The notes beneath the pieces are model-generated. The model did no database searches. It had not been told where the DNA came from and worked only from the letters and a program-made list of their open reading frames with translations. From contig ARYC01001991.1 in NCBI GenBank assembly GCA_000711775.1, positions 1 through 64,000 on the forward strand: a DNA stretch of 64,000 nt, read 5' to 3'. Both the position numbers and the translations under genes were made by a program. The first letter of the stretch is position 1; the number at the start of each line of letters is the position of its first letter. This DNA comes from Oxytricha trifallax (taxonomy: Eukaryota > Ciliophora > Spirotrichea > Sporadotrichida > Oxytrichidae). This document shows positions 10,926 to 22,534 of this stretch, one piece after another.

Positions 10926-11365
10926 ATGCAGATAGAAGCAAGCTCTTTTGATTCTTTTCTTTCAATGTATGTTTTACTGCTTACATTTTTATATTATAAT
11001 ATTAATTGTTTTCTTTATTTAATTATGCTAATATTATACATTTCAATACAATAGCTTGAAAGCCAAAATTATTTTGAATAAAATAATCTTACCTAAGACT
11101 TTATTAATTTGGAATGTTCAAAATATAATTCGTAACATAATTTATTCTGCATTAAAAGTAGTTATAATGAAGCTTAGTAAATGTAATTAATAATTTATAG
11201 TGAAAAAAATATTTGGCCACTAAAATTACAATTTTACCAACAACTAATTACAGATTAAATAAGCATATCAATATTTTCAGTTGAATTTATACTTCTAAGA
11301 ATATGTATGATTTCTGTCAAGTATTATTTATATAATTTAATTTATTAATGGCATTCTGCTTTATT
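10926..11365. other. spacer; overlapping short frame
   Basis: Mostly AT-rich. A minus-strand ATG near 10990 opens a 74-codon frame (MQAVKHTLKEKNQKSLLLSA...) that overlaps the NDUFA9 upstream segment in another frame and ends near 10766. I cannot tell whether it is real; no other signal seen. Confidence 0.35.
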
Positions 11366-11660
11366 ATTGCTAAAATAGAATTGAATTGGAAAAATAAGAT
11401 AAATAAATAGATATCTTTTAAATTATTAATTATAACTGCCTCTAATTACAGTAGCTTATAGATCAAATTTGGTCCTAGGTACTTACCGTTATGTTCCTGA
11501 TGGTATACCGTTAGTTTTCAATGTTTTTCTTTTTTTTATCGAAAAATGTCATTTGACCGGTTTACCATTTGACCGATTTGACCTGGGTATATTTCAGGTC
11601 AAGTGATTTATGTGCAAAGTGATATGTAATATATTAAAACTATTAATTAATAAAAACATG

Positions 11661-12110
11661 GGGGGGGAGTTTCCTGCCCCGAAATTTTATATGCACACAA
11701 GGGGGAAGTTTCCTGCCCCCAAAAAGGTAGTTTCCTGCCCCATACATAAAAATATGCAATTTTTATAATTTTCAAAGAATCTTTATCATCTTTTATTATG
11801 TAGTTTTTTTTTAAATTTAGCTTCAAATATCATTTCTACCTTGATAATCAATTTAAAATTTAATGAAAATTACATTAATTATTAAAAAAAACACTTATTT
11901 TAGCCTTGTCAATAATATATAATTTGATAAAGAATAACTATGTACCTTGAAAATTATATAATAATAAATTTTGTATAGTACATGGTTATGGTTATGGTTA
12001 TGGTTATTGAAATTGAAATTATTTTGTTTCTATTAAATTTATTGCAAAAACATAAAATTTAATGTTGGGGGCAGGAAACTACCTTTTGGGGCAGGAAACT
12101 TCCCCCCCCC
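11661..12110. mobile_element. 450 bp hAT-like MITE with G-run termini, 8-bp target duplication
   Basis: AAAACATG is duplicated exactly at 11653-11660 and 12111-12118. The ends are inverted: GGGGGGGAGTTTCCTGCCCC on the left and its counterpart with a run of C on the right. A second inner copy of the motif (GGTAGTTTCCTGCCCC) lies in each end. The interior is AT-rich with a short (ATGGTT) repeat near 11985-12005 and no ORF. The uninterrupted opposite arm of the foldback shows the empty site (ACATGAGTATC), which proves an insertion. The 8-bp duplication fits the hAT superfamily; the terminal sequence itself does not identify a family. Confidence 0.85.
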
Positions 12111-12211
12111 AAAACATGAGTATCAGTAATGGCGATGGAATCACTAATGCATAGAGTGCCGGTGCAATCAAACTAGCTCTATCAGTGTAGTAGGTCAGTC
12201 TTGCCATCGGG

Positions 12212-12582
12212 TCAGTGCTGCTGTCGGTCGGCTGTAGCCATCATATTTCTCAATTAGCCAATATAGATAGCACCTGACTTAGCATTGTAGAAGTTGATGG
12301 ATTTACTTTCAAGAAGGATTCCGTTTGTGGCATCAGCCTTAAGGAATGCGTTACAATCGTGGTTGGTGTTCAAGAAACAATAGATGTAATCTCCAATCTT
12401 GGTCAGAGAAGTAATTGACTCAGATGCAGTACTTGAGAGGCTGAAAGAAGTGAACCTAATAGGAATGGCGACATCGTTTAATTTCATTAGATAGGCATCA
12501 TCAGTGTTAAGGTATGGATATTGCAGGAAATCAACATCTTAATGGAGACCACCGGCAGTATAGATTTGAGAGCGGTAAGTAG
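12212..12582 (-). pseudogene. coding fragment inside the foldback element, family not recognised
   Basis: The minus strand reads YRSQIYTAGGLHQDVDFLQ, then MKLNDVAIPIRFTSFSLSS, TKIGDYIYCFLNTNHDC and ends IYIGQLRNMMATADRQQH at TGA 12214-12212. Composition (Gly/Tyr/Ser turns, hydrophobic alternation) suggests a repetitive beta-strand protein, perhaps a propeller; this is only an impression. There is no start or full gene around it, and it is bounded by the inverted arms. It may be a genuine germline coding segment or a captured fragment. Confidence 0.5.
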
Positions 12583-12988
12583 GACCGACAGCATCACTGA
12601 CCCGATGGCTAGACTGACCTACTACACTGATAGAGCTAGTTTGATTGCACCGGCACTATCTGCATTAGTGATTCCAGCGCCATTACTGATACTCATGTTT
12701 TTATTAATTAATAGTTTTAATATATTACATATCACTTTACACATAAATCACTTGACCTGAAATATACCCAGGTCAAATCGGTCAAATGGGTAAAACCGGT
12801 CAAATGACATTTTTTAGAAAAAAAAAAAAACATTGAAAATTAACGGTGTACCATCAGGAACATAACGGTAAGTGCCTAGGACCAAATTTGATCTATAAGC
12901 AACTGTAATTAGAGGCAGTTATAATTAATAATTTAAAAGATATCTATTTATTTATCTTATTTTTCCAATTCAATTCTATTTTAGCAAT

Positions 12989-13392
12989 ATTGAATATAAA
13001 TTAATTCTTTAATTAGAGTACTTTTAATAGGGTTTTTTATCATAAAAATGATAAAATTTTATATATATAATAACCTTTAAAATTACATTTGATAATATAT
13101 TTATCTCCTCAATTAGTGTTTCTTAAATTAGAAACTCACTTAATAAATATAAATTAATCATAAATATTTTGCACCGAGTTTTAAAGAATTAATTTATATA
13201 ATTTCAATGTTTTTTAATTTATATTTATTGAGTTTCTTCAATTGATTTACAATTTATATTTAATAAGTAATTAATATTTATATTTAATGTTCCGAACAAT
13301 TCTATGAATAAAAGAGGTAATTTAAATTAAATAAATAATTAATAAAAGCACTTAAAAACACTCTATTTACATTCAATTCTCAATTAAAACTA
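12989..13392. other. AT-rich spacer
   Basis: No open frame, repeat or RNA signal seen. The composition is like the other gene-free stretches. Confidence 0.5.
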
Positions 13393-14887
13393 ATGTTTAA
13401 ACCCTTAGAATTCCTGTTTTGTTGTGGAAATGCCTCAACTATAAAGCAGCAAAATCAATACACAGCCATGCTATACTAAGAAGAGCATCAGAATAGCCAA
13501 AGAGATGAAATCAATGGTTAAAATGTAAAAGATTAATAGGATAACTACAAGAGATCTCTCATCATATAGCAAGAGAGACATCTGCCCACTCCAATTAAAA
13601 GACAAGCTGGTCTTGAACTAAGCGAAGAGAAAGAAGTGTTCGGATCACTTATAAACAAAGACAACCATTGAATTTATTACATTTATTAGTTATATCTTAG
13701 GTAAAAGTCCTTCAGATGTTGATATCATTGGGTTGAGCAGATCAATTCATATGAGATCTTTAGAGAAAGAGTAAAAGGAAAAGTTGAAGAAAAAGAACAG
13801 CACTAAAGATGGCGTTCCATAAGTTTAATTGGTCTATGATGGAGATGAGACATAGAGTGGAACACCTAATCACAATTTTACTAACTAGTCAAACTTAAAA
13901 ACTCAAGCCACGACTGTCAATGTGACAGGCAACCATACATAGAGATCTTATTACTAAACATCTGATGATCAGGAACTTAGAATCAAAGATAAGAAAGCAT
14001 AATAAAGCTAAAAAACGAAGAATCCTAATCATTCTCAATTGTACAAGAACATTAAGCCTGAGTTAAGAATTTCTAATGTCAACTTTAATAGTAGTAGCAG
14101 AGATATACTACAAATCTAAGCTTCAGAAAGACCAAGCAAAACATGCAAAAATGCTGACTTCAAGAACTATAGTCGGTTTTAATCAAGAAAGGGATCTGAA
14201 AGTGAATAGCAGTAATAGAAACAGCAGGTCGGAAATATTCAAAACAAATTTAGTTTAAGTCTCAGAAATAAAATTAATCAGATTGATTAAAATCAAAACA
14301 TATTTTAACGATAACACACTTAAAAGATTGAAAACTATACTTAAAAAGGATAGATTTTGAATTATAATATATCAACATTTTAGAAATTTGTATTTGTATT
14401 AGTATCAATTTTAAGGAAGAAAATCACTTTTTGGTAATAGGAATAGCAAATAAGACTTGAATTTAAATAATTCTACCTTCACAAAATAAGAACAAATTCG
14501 ATACAGACCATCAGACTAGAACCAAGAACTTATAAATATTCGTAAAATAGTATTATAATTTTAGATTAACTTACCCTGATTACTCAAGATTCAAAAATTT
14601 CAACCACATCTCAACCTATATATAATCGCAATTCAAATTAGTAAGTGTAAGCTTAAATACTTACACCCACTTTCGAATAAAACTCCAAAAACCTGCAATA
14701 AATTAACAATTAATATCAAGAAACAGATGGCACTGATATCTAAGATTTCTTGCTGAATGAACAGCTCCTAGAACTTAACTTCAATAATAACCCTAACTAT
14801 AAGTCATAAAATACTGTCTCATTCATTAATGAAGATGAAGACTAGGGCAGCTTTATAGTGTTCTAGTAAAAAAGTAGATATGAGTGA
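13393..14887 (+). CDS. unknown Q/S/N-rich protein with N-terminal LFCCG motif
   Basis: ATG 13393 opens MFKPLEFLFCCGNASTIKQQ and runs to a TGA at about 13669. A short AT-rich break (IES or intron, about 13660-13700) follows. Then one frame stays open to TGA 14885-14887, beginning LGKSPSDVDIIGLSRSIHM. The second part, about 395 codons, is rich in Gln, Asn, Ser and Lys and mostly disordered-looking. The stretch around 14370-14560 (KFVFVLVSILRKKITFW) is more hydrophobic and could hide another IES. The N-terminal Cys pair after hydrophobic residues could be lipid-modified. No family recognised. Confidence 0.65.
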
Positions 14888-15190
14888 CTGAGTATATTAA
14901 TTGAATAAAAAATTACTATACTTGAGGAAAATTAAAAACAACTCTGAAAAATAATAAGCAAATTATTAAAAAATAGGAAATTAGTGCTTATTGATTAGGA
15001 ATAAATGTTATAATGTATACTAGAATAGAAAATTTGAATAATTATATTTTGGAATTTATTTACTGTTCATTTATATGTGCTTATCAATACCAGAATTTAA
15101 ATTACGAAATAATTATAAGCATGATATTTAAATTAACTTATTGGATATATATTTGGACAAAACATTTTTATTGTCTTTTAATCGAATAAA

Positions 15191-17234
15191 TCAAATCAGG
15201 TGAGCATATGTTGAATGCCTAAATCTAGGCTGTGTAATACTAGGTGTTAAGTGGATCTCCTCTTCATCCTCAGTTATTTTATAAGTCAACTTTCTATCAA
15301 GTTCCTTCTTCAAGTCTATTTTCTCTATAAGCCTTTACAAATTATAAGGCCTTTTCTTTCCTATACTCTTATTATCAACGTTATAAACTTTGAAGTTTTT
15401 AATTATTGCTAATCATAAATACTTAAATAATTAAAAACATAAATTTATATTTAGTGGATTTATGATTCTAAATAAAATACTCATAATTAAAATTTAGTTA
15501 AGAATTTCTCTTTAAAAAAGTATTAATAATAGATAGCTGTTATAGTCACAAATTTTATTGACTATATCTATTTCCTATAATATTACAATTCTAACAATAG
15601 TTGCCTTTGATATTTCTTTAAGTGAGTTTGAATTAAGAATCTAGCATTTCTAATAACTTTAATATTCTCTAAGATATCTATATCATAGTAGAGCTTTTCC
15701 TTGGCTCGCAAATACCTTTCATTCAATACCTTCAATTTAGTTTTACGTTATTTACAACAGCACAAACAACATTAGAAGTAAAACTAGTACCAATGCCAAA
15801 TTGAGATGTAATACTTCTTAGTAGCTTAAATTTATGACACAATATGATTCTTTGTGTCGTAAATGGAATTCACAAACCTTCTCATGGAGAGCTTCTTTGA
15901 ACTGAACATCTCTCTTGTTTTTCGTAGAGGATCATTAACATCGTGGACATCATAAGGGTCAATCCCATCTTTATCATCCGGGTTTTATGAGTCTATTCTC
16001 TCACCTTCTTCTTTGTCTTGTTGGAAAAGTCTTTTCATGAGTGATGCCTCGTATCTAAAACACTGGAACTTATATAAACCTACTGTAAACTTAAAATAAA
16101 AACTCTAATAACTAATTCAATGTTTAAGGAATATCCAACTAGCATATTTATCAAACTAAAAAATCCTCCTATACTTGAAATTAACCCAGTTATAGAAGAG
16201 GTTGTTAAAGTTAATGTAACCTTGGTCTATGACTAAGTAAACTTAAAATTAATGACTCCTAGCTTTTCGAATCTAGAAACTAAAGGGTCAAATAGCTAAT
16301 TCTGAAAGAAGTTCATGACATAGAATTGATATTTCTCATTGTTTATTGAAGAACCCTAAAGCATAATGCTAAACATAGAGTCTTCTAAGTCAACAAAGTT
16401 TTTCTCAAGTCTATATTCTTTTACAAAATAGGATCCTGATACTATGTACTGCCTGAAATAAGTTATTTAATTTTGAAGGGACTTTGAGCTTTCATAGTTT
16501 TCAGGATCGAATAGTTTACTTTGTAAAGCTATGTCTACATATAAATTAGAAATCGCCTTCTTAAATTAATCTTGAGGTTCACAATCAACAGTCGGATTTT
16601 GAGAAATTTTTCCACACTCTTGTAAAATGAACATAAATTCTCTAGATTACTAGCTTGTTTCTTGCCCATAGATCTCTATATTTTTAATGTTTGGGCATGT
16701 AAATTTTGAAATCGATTGGCCTTTACTTGACCATTAAAATATATCTTAACTGCAGGGTATTGAGTCAACAAATTCATAATTGTTATTTCCTGTATTTGCA
16801 TCATAAGTGACAAAAGCAAACTACGGAATTACATATCTAGAGAAATTCATGTTTTGATACTCTCCAAAACCCCCTATTTCAACAGCTATGTTAAATTTGC
16901 TAGTATCTATATCGTAAATTAGCTGATCTCCATCGTCAATATATGTTTAAGTGCTTTACAAAGTATAATCTCCTCTTGCCAATGAAACAATCTACTCAAT
17001 CGAATACCATAAAACAAATATCCCAACTATAATGGCACAGACACCTCCAACTATGGTTCTATAGTAACTATCCTTCTTATAAGTTATGTAAATTGGCTAG
17101 GCAAATAGGTCACAAGTTCTCACAAATCTCCCTATTTTAGAGGTGTGATTATGTTTGTGCTGGGGAACAGGCTGTACTGATTAAACATGCTGCTACATTG
17201 GGGCCTATGTATGATGCAAACCTAGATAAGACAT
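15191..17234 (-). CDS. ciliate-type multi-pass membrane protein of unknown function
   Basis: ATG 17234 starts MSYLGLHHTQAPMQQHVQSV. After about 45 residues come CDLFAQPIYITYKKDSYYRT and the first membrane helix (GGVCAIIVGIFVLWYSIEQI). A long soluble stretch of about 300 residues follows, likely outside the cytoplasm. A second helix pair is near SSITGLISSIGGFFSLINM (about 16180), then a cytoplasmic tail with an FYFQCCLCCCKQRKTK palmitoylation-like Cys cluster (about 15775) and a charged helix. The end is TGA 15193-15191 after ...TQPRFRHSTYAHLI. Frames change near 16100 and 15450, implying two IESs. The N-terminal motif plus tail pattern is familiar from large ciliate families of uncharacterised transmembrane proteins; role unknown. 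Confidence 0.75.
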
Positions 17235-17308
17235 TTGAGTATTATTTATCATTTATAATATTAGCAATCAATTTAATTTATGATTTTATTACTTTAATAT
17301 TATAATTA

Positions 17309-18388
17309 ATGAAAACATTTAAGAGACTAATTTAATTGGGTGGCTGTACTTATATAGGATCCTCCCTCGCACTATTCTACTACCCATAACTTTTACATAA
17401 ACCAGAAAACCATAGAAATGATATAAATTAAGGGAAGAATTTGATTATATGTGCTCATCGATGTGGTTGTTATGAAGGATTTGAAAATACAGTGCAAGCT
17501 GCAGGCAATGCTGTGCTAAAGGGGCAGGCTTAAATGCTAGAATTTGATCTTAACTTAAGCAAAGATAAAATACCTGTACTACATCACGATAAAGCATTCA
17601 AAAATTTTATATAATAATTATTTCTTGACATTCGTTAGGACTTGCAGTCATGGCAGATTTACAACTGATTTTAATTTCAAAGATTACCCTCCACTTCACA
17701 AAGAAATCAATGTCGAGTTTGCATTGAATAAAGATAAAACAAGCTAATTTATATATCAAAGATCAGACACAGATTCTAAGAAAATTAACTCTTTAGAAGA
17801 ACTCTTACAATATTTGAAGAAAATTGATCCAGAAAATAAAGTGTGGTTAAATTTTGAGTTCAAATCAGCGGAGAGAGAATTGTTTCATAACTCCTATATA
17901 CTATTGAAATAATATGGAAAGTTAAATAGATCAATTTGGAATAATAGCAGTAGCAAAGAGTAGGAATATTTAGAAAGCTATCAAAAGAACTAACCTAAAG
18001 ATTAAAATGATCAACATAATTTGATTAAGCGCTGTGCTAATAGTTTTGATGTGATTGGGCTTTACTTGCTATATTGGACTGGGCTATTGCCTTTTACCAA
18101 TATCAAATTCTAATCTCTCTAGTTGCCCCTTATGAGTGATGCGTACCTCTTCTACAAAGAAAAAGAGCATGGCAAGGACTCATTAACTTAAAAGTTAAAC
18201 ACTTGGGTTCTGTGGTTCATGATCAAAACCAGCCGCCTATTTTTCAATCACTTGCACAAGATTGGATCAATATTATCTATTATTAAATAAAAGTATTTAT
18301 ATAATTTGTAAAGTATGACGGTTTGATAGATGGTGTAATTACAGATAGACCTAAAAATTTCTTAAAAATAATTTAAATTTACTTTTGA
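17309..18388 (+). CDS. glycerophosphodiester phosphodiesterase (GDPD family), N-terminally anchored
   Basis: ATG 17309 gives MKTFKRLIQLGGCTYIGSSL, a single membrane anchor. The GDPD core follows: IICAHRCGCYEGFENTVQAA (catalytic HR and the E-N-T metal site), MLEFDLNLSKDKIPVLHHD (E/D metal ligands and the catalytic His). Later segments are VWLNFEFKSA and, near the end, KYDGLIDGVITDRP, closing at TGA 18386-18388. The family hydrolyses glycerophosphodiesters to glycerol-3-phosphate plus alcohol. One 34 bp IES is certain. Between NHLHK (18260) and KYDGL (18311) the expected HIMFWV-type segment is absent and replaced by AT-rich DNA. It exists only in the diverged copy at 20574-20776. The gene is therefore incomplete in place, or needs a distant segment. 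Confidence 0.86.
17595..17628 (+). other. 34 bp IES in phosphodiesterase gene, pointer CATTC
   Basis: CATTC occurs at 17595-17599 and 17629-17633. Deleting one copy plus the interval gives VLHHDKAFVRTCSHGRF in frame, as GDPD proteins require after the HHD motif. Left in, the frame reaches TGA. Confidence 0.82.
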
Positions 18389-18678
18389 TTCAAATAAAGT
18401 CAATCATATTTTAAATTACCCATAAACTAAATATTTATTTACGAACTATTAACTCCTATATTGTATAACTAACATCACTAAAAAATATATATTTGCAGCC
18501 ATAAATTTAAGTGTGTTTAAAATTTATTAAAAAATTAATTTATCTAATTTTTACATGATTAATTAGTTTTTTTTTTACACTTTTGTTATAAAATTTCATT
18601 TATTTGAATCCCTTTAAATTTAGCTTTCTTAATTTTAGTGTTGCTGAGATTATTTATTAGAGAGCTTGAAATAAATTT

Positions 18679-20208
18679 TCATTTATCTAGATTTCTTAAT
18701 TTTTCATCATTTTCTTACTAAGAAGATACCAACTTCTAAAGTCTCAGAATTTCTTTTAAATGGAAATCTCTCTCTTTCTTTAGTCTGTAAATCTCAATTT
18801 TCATATCGAAAAACTCTTGACTAGATGTGAATGGCTTAGATTTACTAGAAGTGAATTGCTTAGAATTCTTAATAGACAAGCTATCGTTGTGCCCTAATTA
18901 TTACTCTTTATCAGTAATTTCGACTTTTTCTTACAGAATGGATCTGTATCTAACGTTTTACAAGGCAAACCTATCAAAACGTCCAGTAATTTAAACTGGG
19001 GAATTTGATTATAGTCCTGCAAAAGTAGATAGCTAATTTGCTGAAGAAACTGTTCTATGTTTACTGTCTTGCTAAAATTTATTAGGGAGATCTCTCATTT
19101 TATCTACTTTCTATACTTCTTGCTTCTGTGTGCCTTCATTATTTTCATTTACTATTGGATTTTTTCTATATTAGAAAATCCTATTAGGTCTTATAGACCT
19201 AAAATATTTAAATTTTCCTATATATTCATTATATTTAGTTTTATTTACTTGCTCTAGTGGCTATTGATCAATCTATAATACTCTTGTTGGATCTAACTGG
19301 ATTCCTTGTTCTTCTTTTATCGAACTTTGGTCACTAACTGACACATGAATATTCTTATCTGAGGAAAACAATGGAATCTGATCTCTATTATTTCTAAAAT
19401 TTGTTCTTTTCCTGTGATCAAAAGTAGTTGAAGAATGTCGCTAATACTCCAGCTGATTATAAAGAACAAGTTCACTAGAGTATCTTTTAATAATCCTTTT
19501 GTCATGCTTTACCATTTATTAAGCCTCATTAGATTGATTGCTTCCTTTAATTTCATGAACACTGAAATGAAGTTCTTCGATATTTTTATCAGAGCTAGCT
19601 AGAAAATCATTTTCAGTGAATGATGAGTATTTTTCTCTAGAATCATTTTTATTATCATTCTACTTTGAGAGTTTAAAAGAATTTTAATTCTTTATATTAG
19701 TGAGAAGATCAAGAATTCCTTAATTACACTATTTTAATATTTCATACTATTTTTCAAAATACTAAACTTTTTTCTAAAGTAATTTTAATGATTTAAGTTT
19801 ATTACTGCGGTGTATTCTTGATGCTGGTGTGAGTGCTGCAATTTTATCACAAATTTCTTGACTTTGCCTTTCATCTTGAATCCTTTCTTAACTAATTTTG
19901 CTCTATCTTTGATATTTATAATGATTGTTTGTTTCCATCAAATCCCTTTGGTCCCTTCCTTCTTTCATCCATTTCTTTTATTGATTTGAGGTTTCTCTCT
20001 TTATTTCATTGTACAAATTTTACTGATAAATATCCTGTTAACCCTCCCCAAAGTATTTGGTTTTCACTGGTTCTGGGGATCTTGCATTTCTAAGAAATTT
20101 AGGGTCTACAGATATTAGTTATGTTGGCTCATCACAAAGCTAAAAAGATTAATCTGAGCGCGATTAATGAGTGCTTTGAGATAATGAATTCTCGATACTT
20201 GTATTCAT
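18679..20208 (-). CDS. unknown charged coiled-coil protein, 509 aa, uninterrupted
   Basis: ATG 20208 (MNTSIENSLSQSTHQSRSDQ) to TGA 18681-18679 is one continuous frame of 1530 bp under the ciliate code, with many TAA/TAG codons and not a single IES. The protein is hydrophilic and Gln/Ser/Lys-rich. Helical, likely coiled-coil stretches are IHRSNKLKSLKLLQKKVQYF (about residues 150-200) and, at the C-terminus, MKIEIYRLKKERDFHLKEIL to RLQKLVSSQQENDEKLRNLD. No enzyme motif, signal peptide or membrane span. It may be cytoskeletal, but there is no direct evidence. Confidence 0.75.
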
Positions 20209-20573
20209 TTAATTATTTAAATTAAATTTTGAATATAACTGTTAGATTTTAATTTTTGATAAAGATAAATTTTTAACTCTAGATATTTAAATAATTGAAA
20301 AATTAGAATATAACTATAATTTTTAAATTAATACTATAATTATTGATAAATAGAATTAAATTGGGGAAATCAGATATATCAATAAAAATTTTAAATAAAA
20401 ATAACTATAACTGTTGCTTATAAGACTTTTTAAAAATCAAATTTGGTTCTGGCTACTTACCGCTGTATTCTAAAAAAGTATCCTATTTCTGTCCATCAAG
20501 TCTACTGTGAAAGTCTTATATTTGATAATTTTTTAATAAGTATATTTTTACTTTAGTTATTAGTTTATTTTTT

Positions 20574-20776
20574 AATTCTAATCTCTCTAGTTGCCCCTAA
20601 TGAGCGATGCATACCTCTTCTACAAAGAAAAAGAGCACGGCAAGGACTCATTGACTTACAAGATAAACACTTGGGTTCTGTGGTTCATGATCAAAACCAG
20701 TCGTCCACTTTTCAATCACTTGCACAAACGAGGGGTTCACATCATGTTCTGGGTCGCAAATAAAACCCTATAAAAT
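20574..20776 (+). pseudogene. isolated diverged copy of a phosphodiesterase coding segment
   Basis: 20574-20727 matches 18106-18260 of the GDPD gene at about 92% (roughly 12 differences in 154 bp by eye). It starts with the same AATTCTAATCTCTCTAG and encodes MSDAYLFYKEKEHGKDSL. It then continues with 49 bp that the first locus lacks: KRGVHIMFWVANKTLQ, exactly the strand expected in GDPD before KYDGLIDG. No other GDPD sequence flanks it. It may be an alternative or scrambled coding segment used to complete the gene, or a leftover from a duplicated paralogue. Confidence 0.8.
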
Positions 20777-22534
20777 TAAGAGTTTTAAATACGAAAATAA
20801 TAAATTCAGATGGAGATTTATTATTTGATATTATATTGAGTATTATTGTAATCTCTTTATAATATAATTTACTTAATAATTTTTCAAATTTATATTTATG
20901 AAAAATAAGTGGAAGACTTTAATTTAAAATGAAAATTAATAATGTTATTAAGTATTAGGATTAACTTAGATAGAAATGTATAAAAAAGAACAGCTTTGTC
21001 ATCTTTCCACACGCCTTCAGAGACATCTTTATCTGCATGAAATAGTTTTTCTTATTTTTGTGTTTCTGTTCTTTGCTGAAGTCTCGTCCTCTCCTCTCCT
21101 CTTCGAGACTGTGTAGTATTGATGAAAAAGTATTAAAATAAATTCAGATATTTAAAATGTAACTTAAAAAAATTTTTGTGAATATAATCATGCTTCATCT
21201 TTATCTAACAAGTTTTCCATTTATATTTTTAATCATTAATTCAATTTCATCAATTTCCTATTATAAATTAAGATTACTATAAAACACATATCGCAATTGT
21301 TGTTTTTATAGTATTTGAATATCAAAAGTAATAATCTATTAAGAAAAGTCATTTGAGTTATTTAATACTATTAATAGATAATCTAAAATACCTAATAAGA
21401 AATTTAAATTATTTTGATCTTACGAAAAAATTAGCATCATTTCCCAATGCAAGCTATTATAACTGTGTCTTCAATAATTTAACTTAAAATCTATCCTTTC
21501 AAAATTGGCTTTTGATTTTAATAAAATTTTAATCTACTTAAAATAAAAAACTAATCTAAATTAAACAAATCTATAAATAATTGTCTCATTAAATATTTTA
21601 GTTTTGAATGAAGAGAGTGATGTATATGAATTGTTAAAGTATGAATTAAAATTAAATAGAGACCTTAATTTGTAAGACAGTATTTAGAGTCAAAATTATG
21701 AAAAAAGCTTTACATGCAAATTTGGATTAAAGTTATAGTCAGTTTTTGAAATTATTACTAATAAACCTTTAAATATTTGGAAAATCTTTATAATCAATCA
21801 CTTAATGTCAATTTAATCATATTTTAATTTTAATTAAGTTAATCTTTAAATACTCTCTTATGTAATAAACTATTAATATTTAATTTTAACATTAAAAAAA
21901 TAGCGTTATCTTATTTATTTTAAATGAGTAATTCTATTTTTTGTTAATTAGATTCTAATTACTTGTCAAAAATTTGTATGATTTTAAATTTTTGGAGATC
22001 ATTTTAAATGAATAATTTTAGAATTTTAAAAGAATTTCAAAATCTATTTTAAAGAATAATATTTATAATTAAGCAAACTTTTTATCTTTATTTTATAATA
22101 AAGAAATTTAGAATTTTAATTTACTAACAACTCTATCATAAATTTTCTTAAATTTATGATTCTATTAAATAATTTAAAGTAATTTAATATTAATTATCAC
22201 ACCCAGATATTTTATTATTTAATAATTATCAACCAGTATTCAATTTAATTTTATTTTCGATAAATCTATTCTATATTGATCAGATTTTTAAATAAAGTGA
22301 AGAAAAACTTAAATATATCTTTTGTAATAAAAATAGATCAACTATATAATTTATTGCATGGCTTGGATTAATCAATGAAACTATTATATAAAGATATTCA
22401 TTTGTAGCCAATAATTATCTATTTGTCCTAATCCATTCAATATAAATATAAGACTGAATTATTATAGCTGAAATATAGTTTAAAATACAGCAATTAAAGT
22501 TATTGTATGCATTAAGAATAATTATATTTTAAAT
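20777..22534. other. gene-poor AT-rich stretch with one candidate coding scrap
   Basis: The only non-AT patch is at about 20985-21125. Its minus strand reads QSRRGEERTRLQQRTETQ then LFHADKDVSEGVWKDDKAVL without stops. This may be a lone coding segment of a scrambled gene. The rest shows no frame, repeat or RNA signal. Confidence 0.4.

Larger units (their letters stand above)
11366..12988. repeat. long foldback (inverted-repeat) element enclosing coding DNA
   Basis: The left arm (11366-11660 plus 12119-12229) and the right arm (12583-12988) are near-identical inverted copies of about 400 bp. Examples are ATTGCTAAAATAGAATTG / its complement, GGTCCTAGGTACTTACCG and GACCTGGGTATATTTCAGG. The left arm is split by a 450 bp MITE. 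The arms include a coding-like piece (MSISNGAGITNADSAG on the minus strand at about 12697, and its mirror at 12115 plus). The 353 bp centre is unique. No convincing target duplication was found at the outer ends, so mobile element versus local inverted duplication is open. Confidence 0.75.

Noticed and set aside
12521-12760. 79-codon plus-strand frame over the foldback centre
   Set aside because: Antisense of the more protein-like minus frame and runs through the inverted arm; no family features.
14076-14258. 60-codon plus-strand frame
   Set aside because: Out-of-phase shadow of the 13393-14887 gene.
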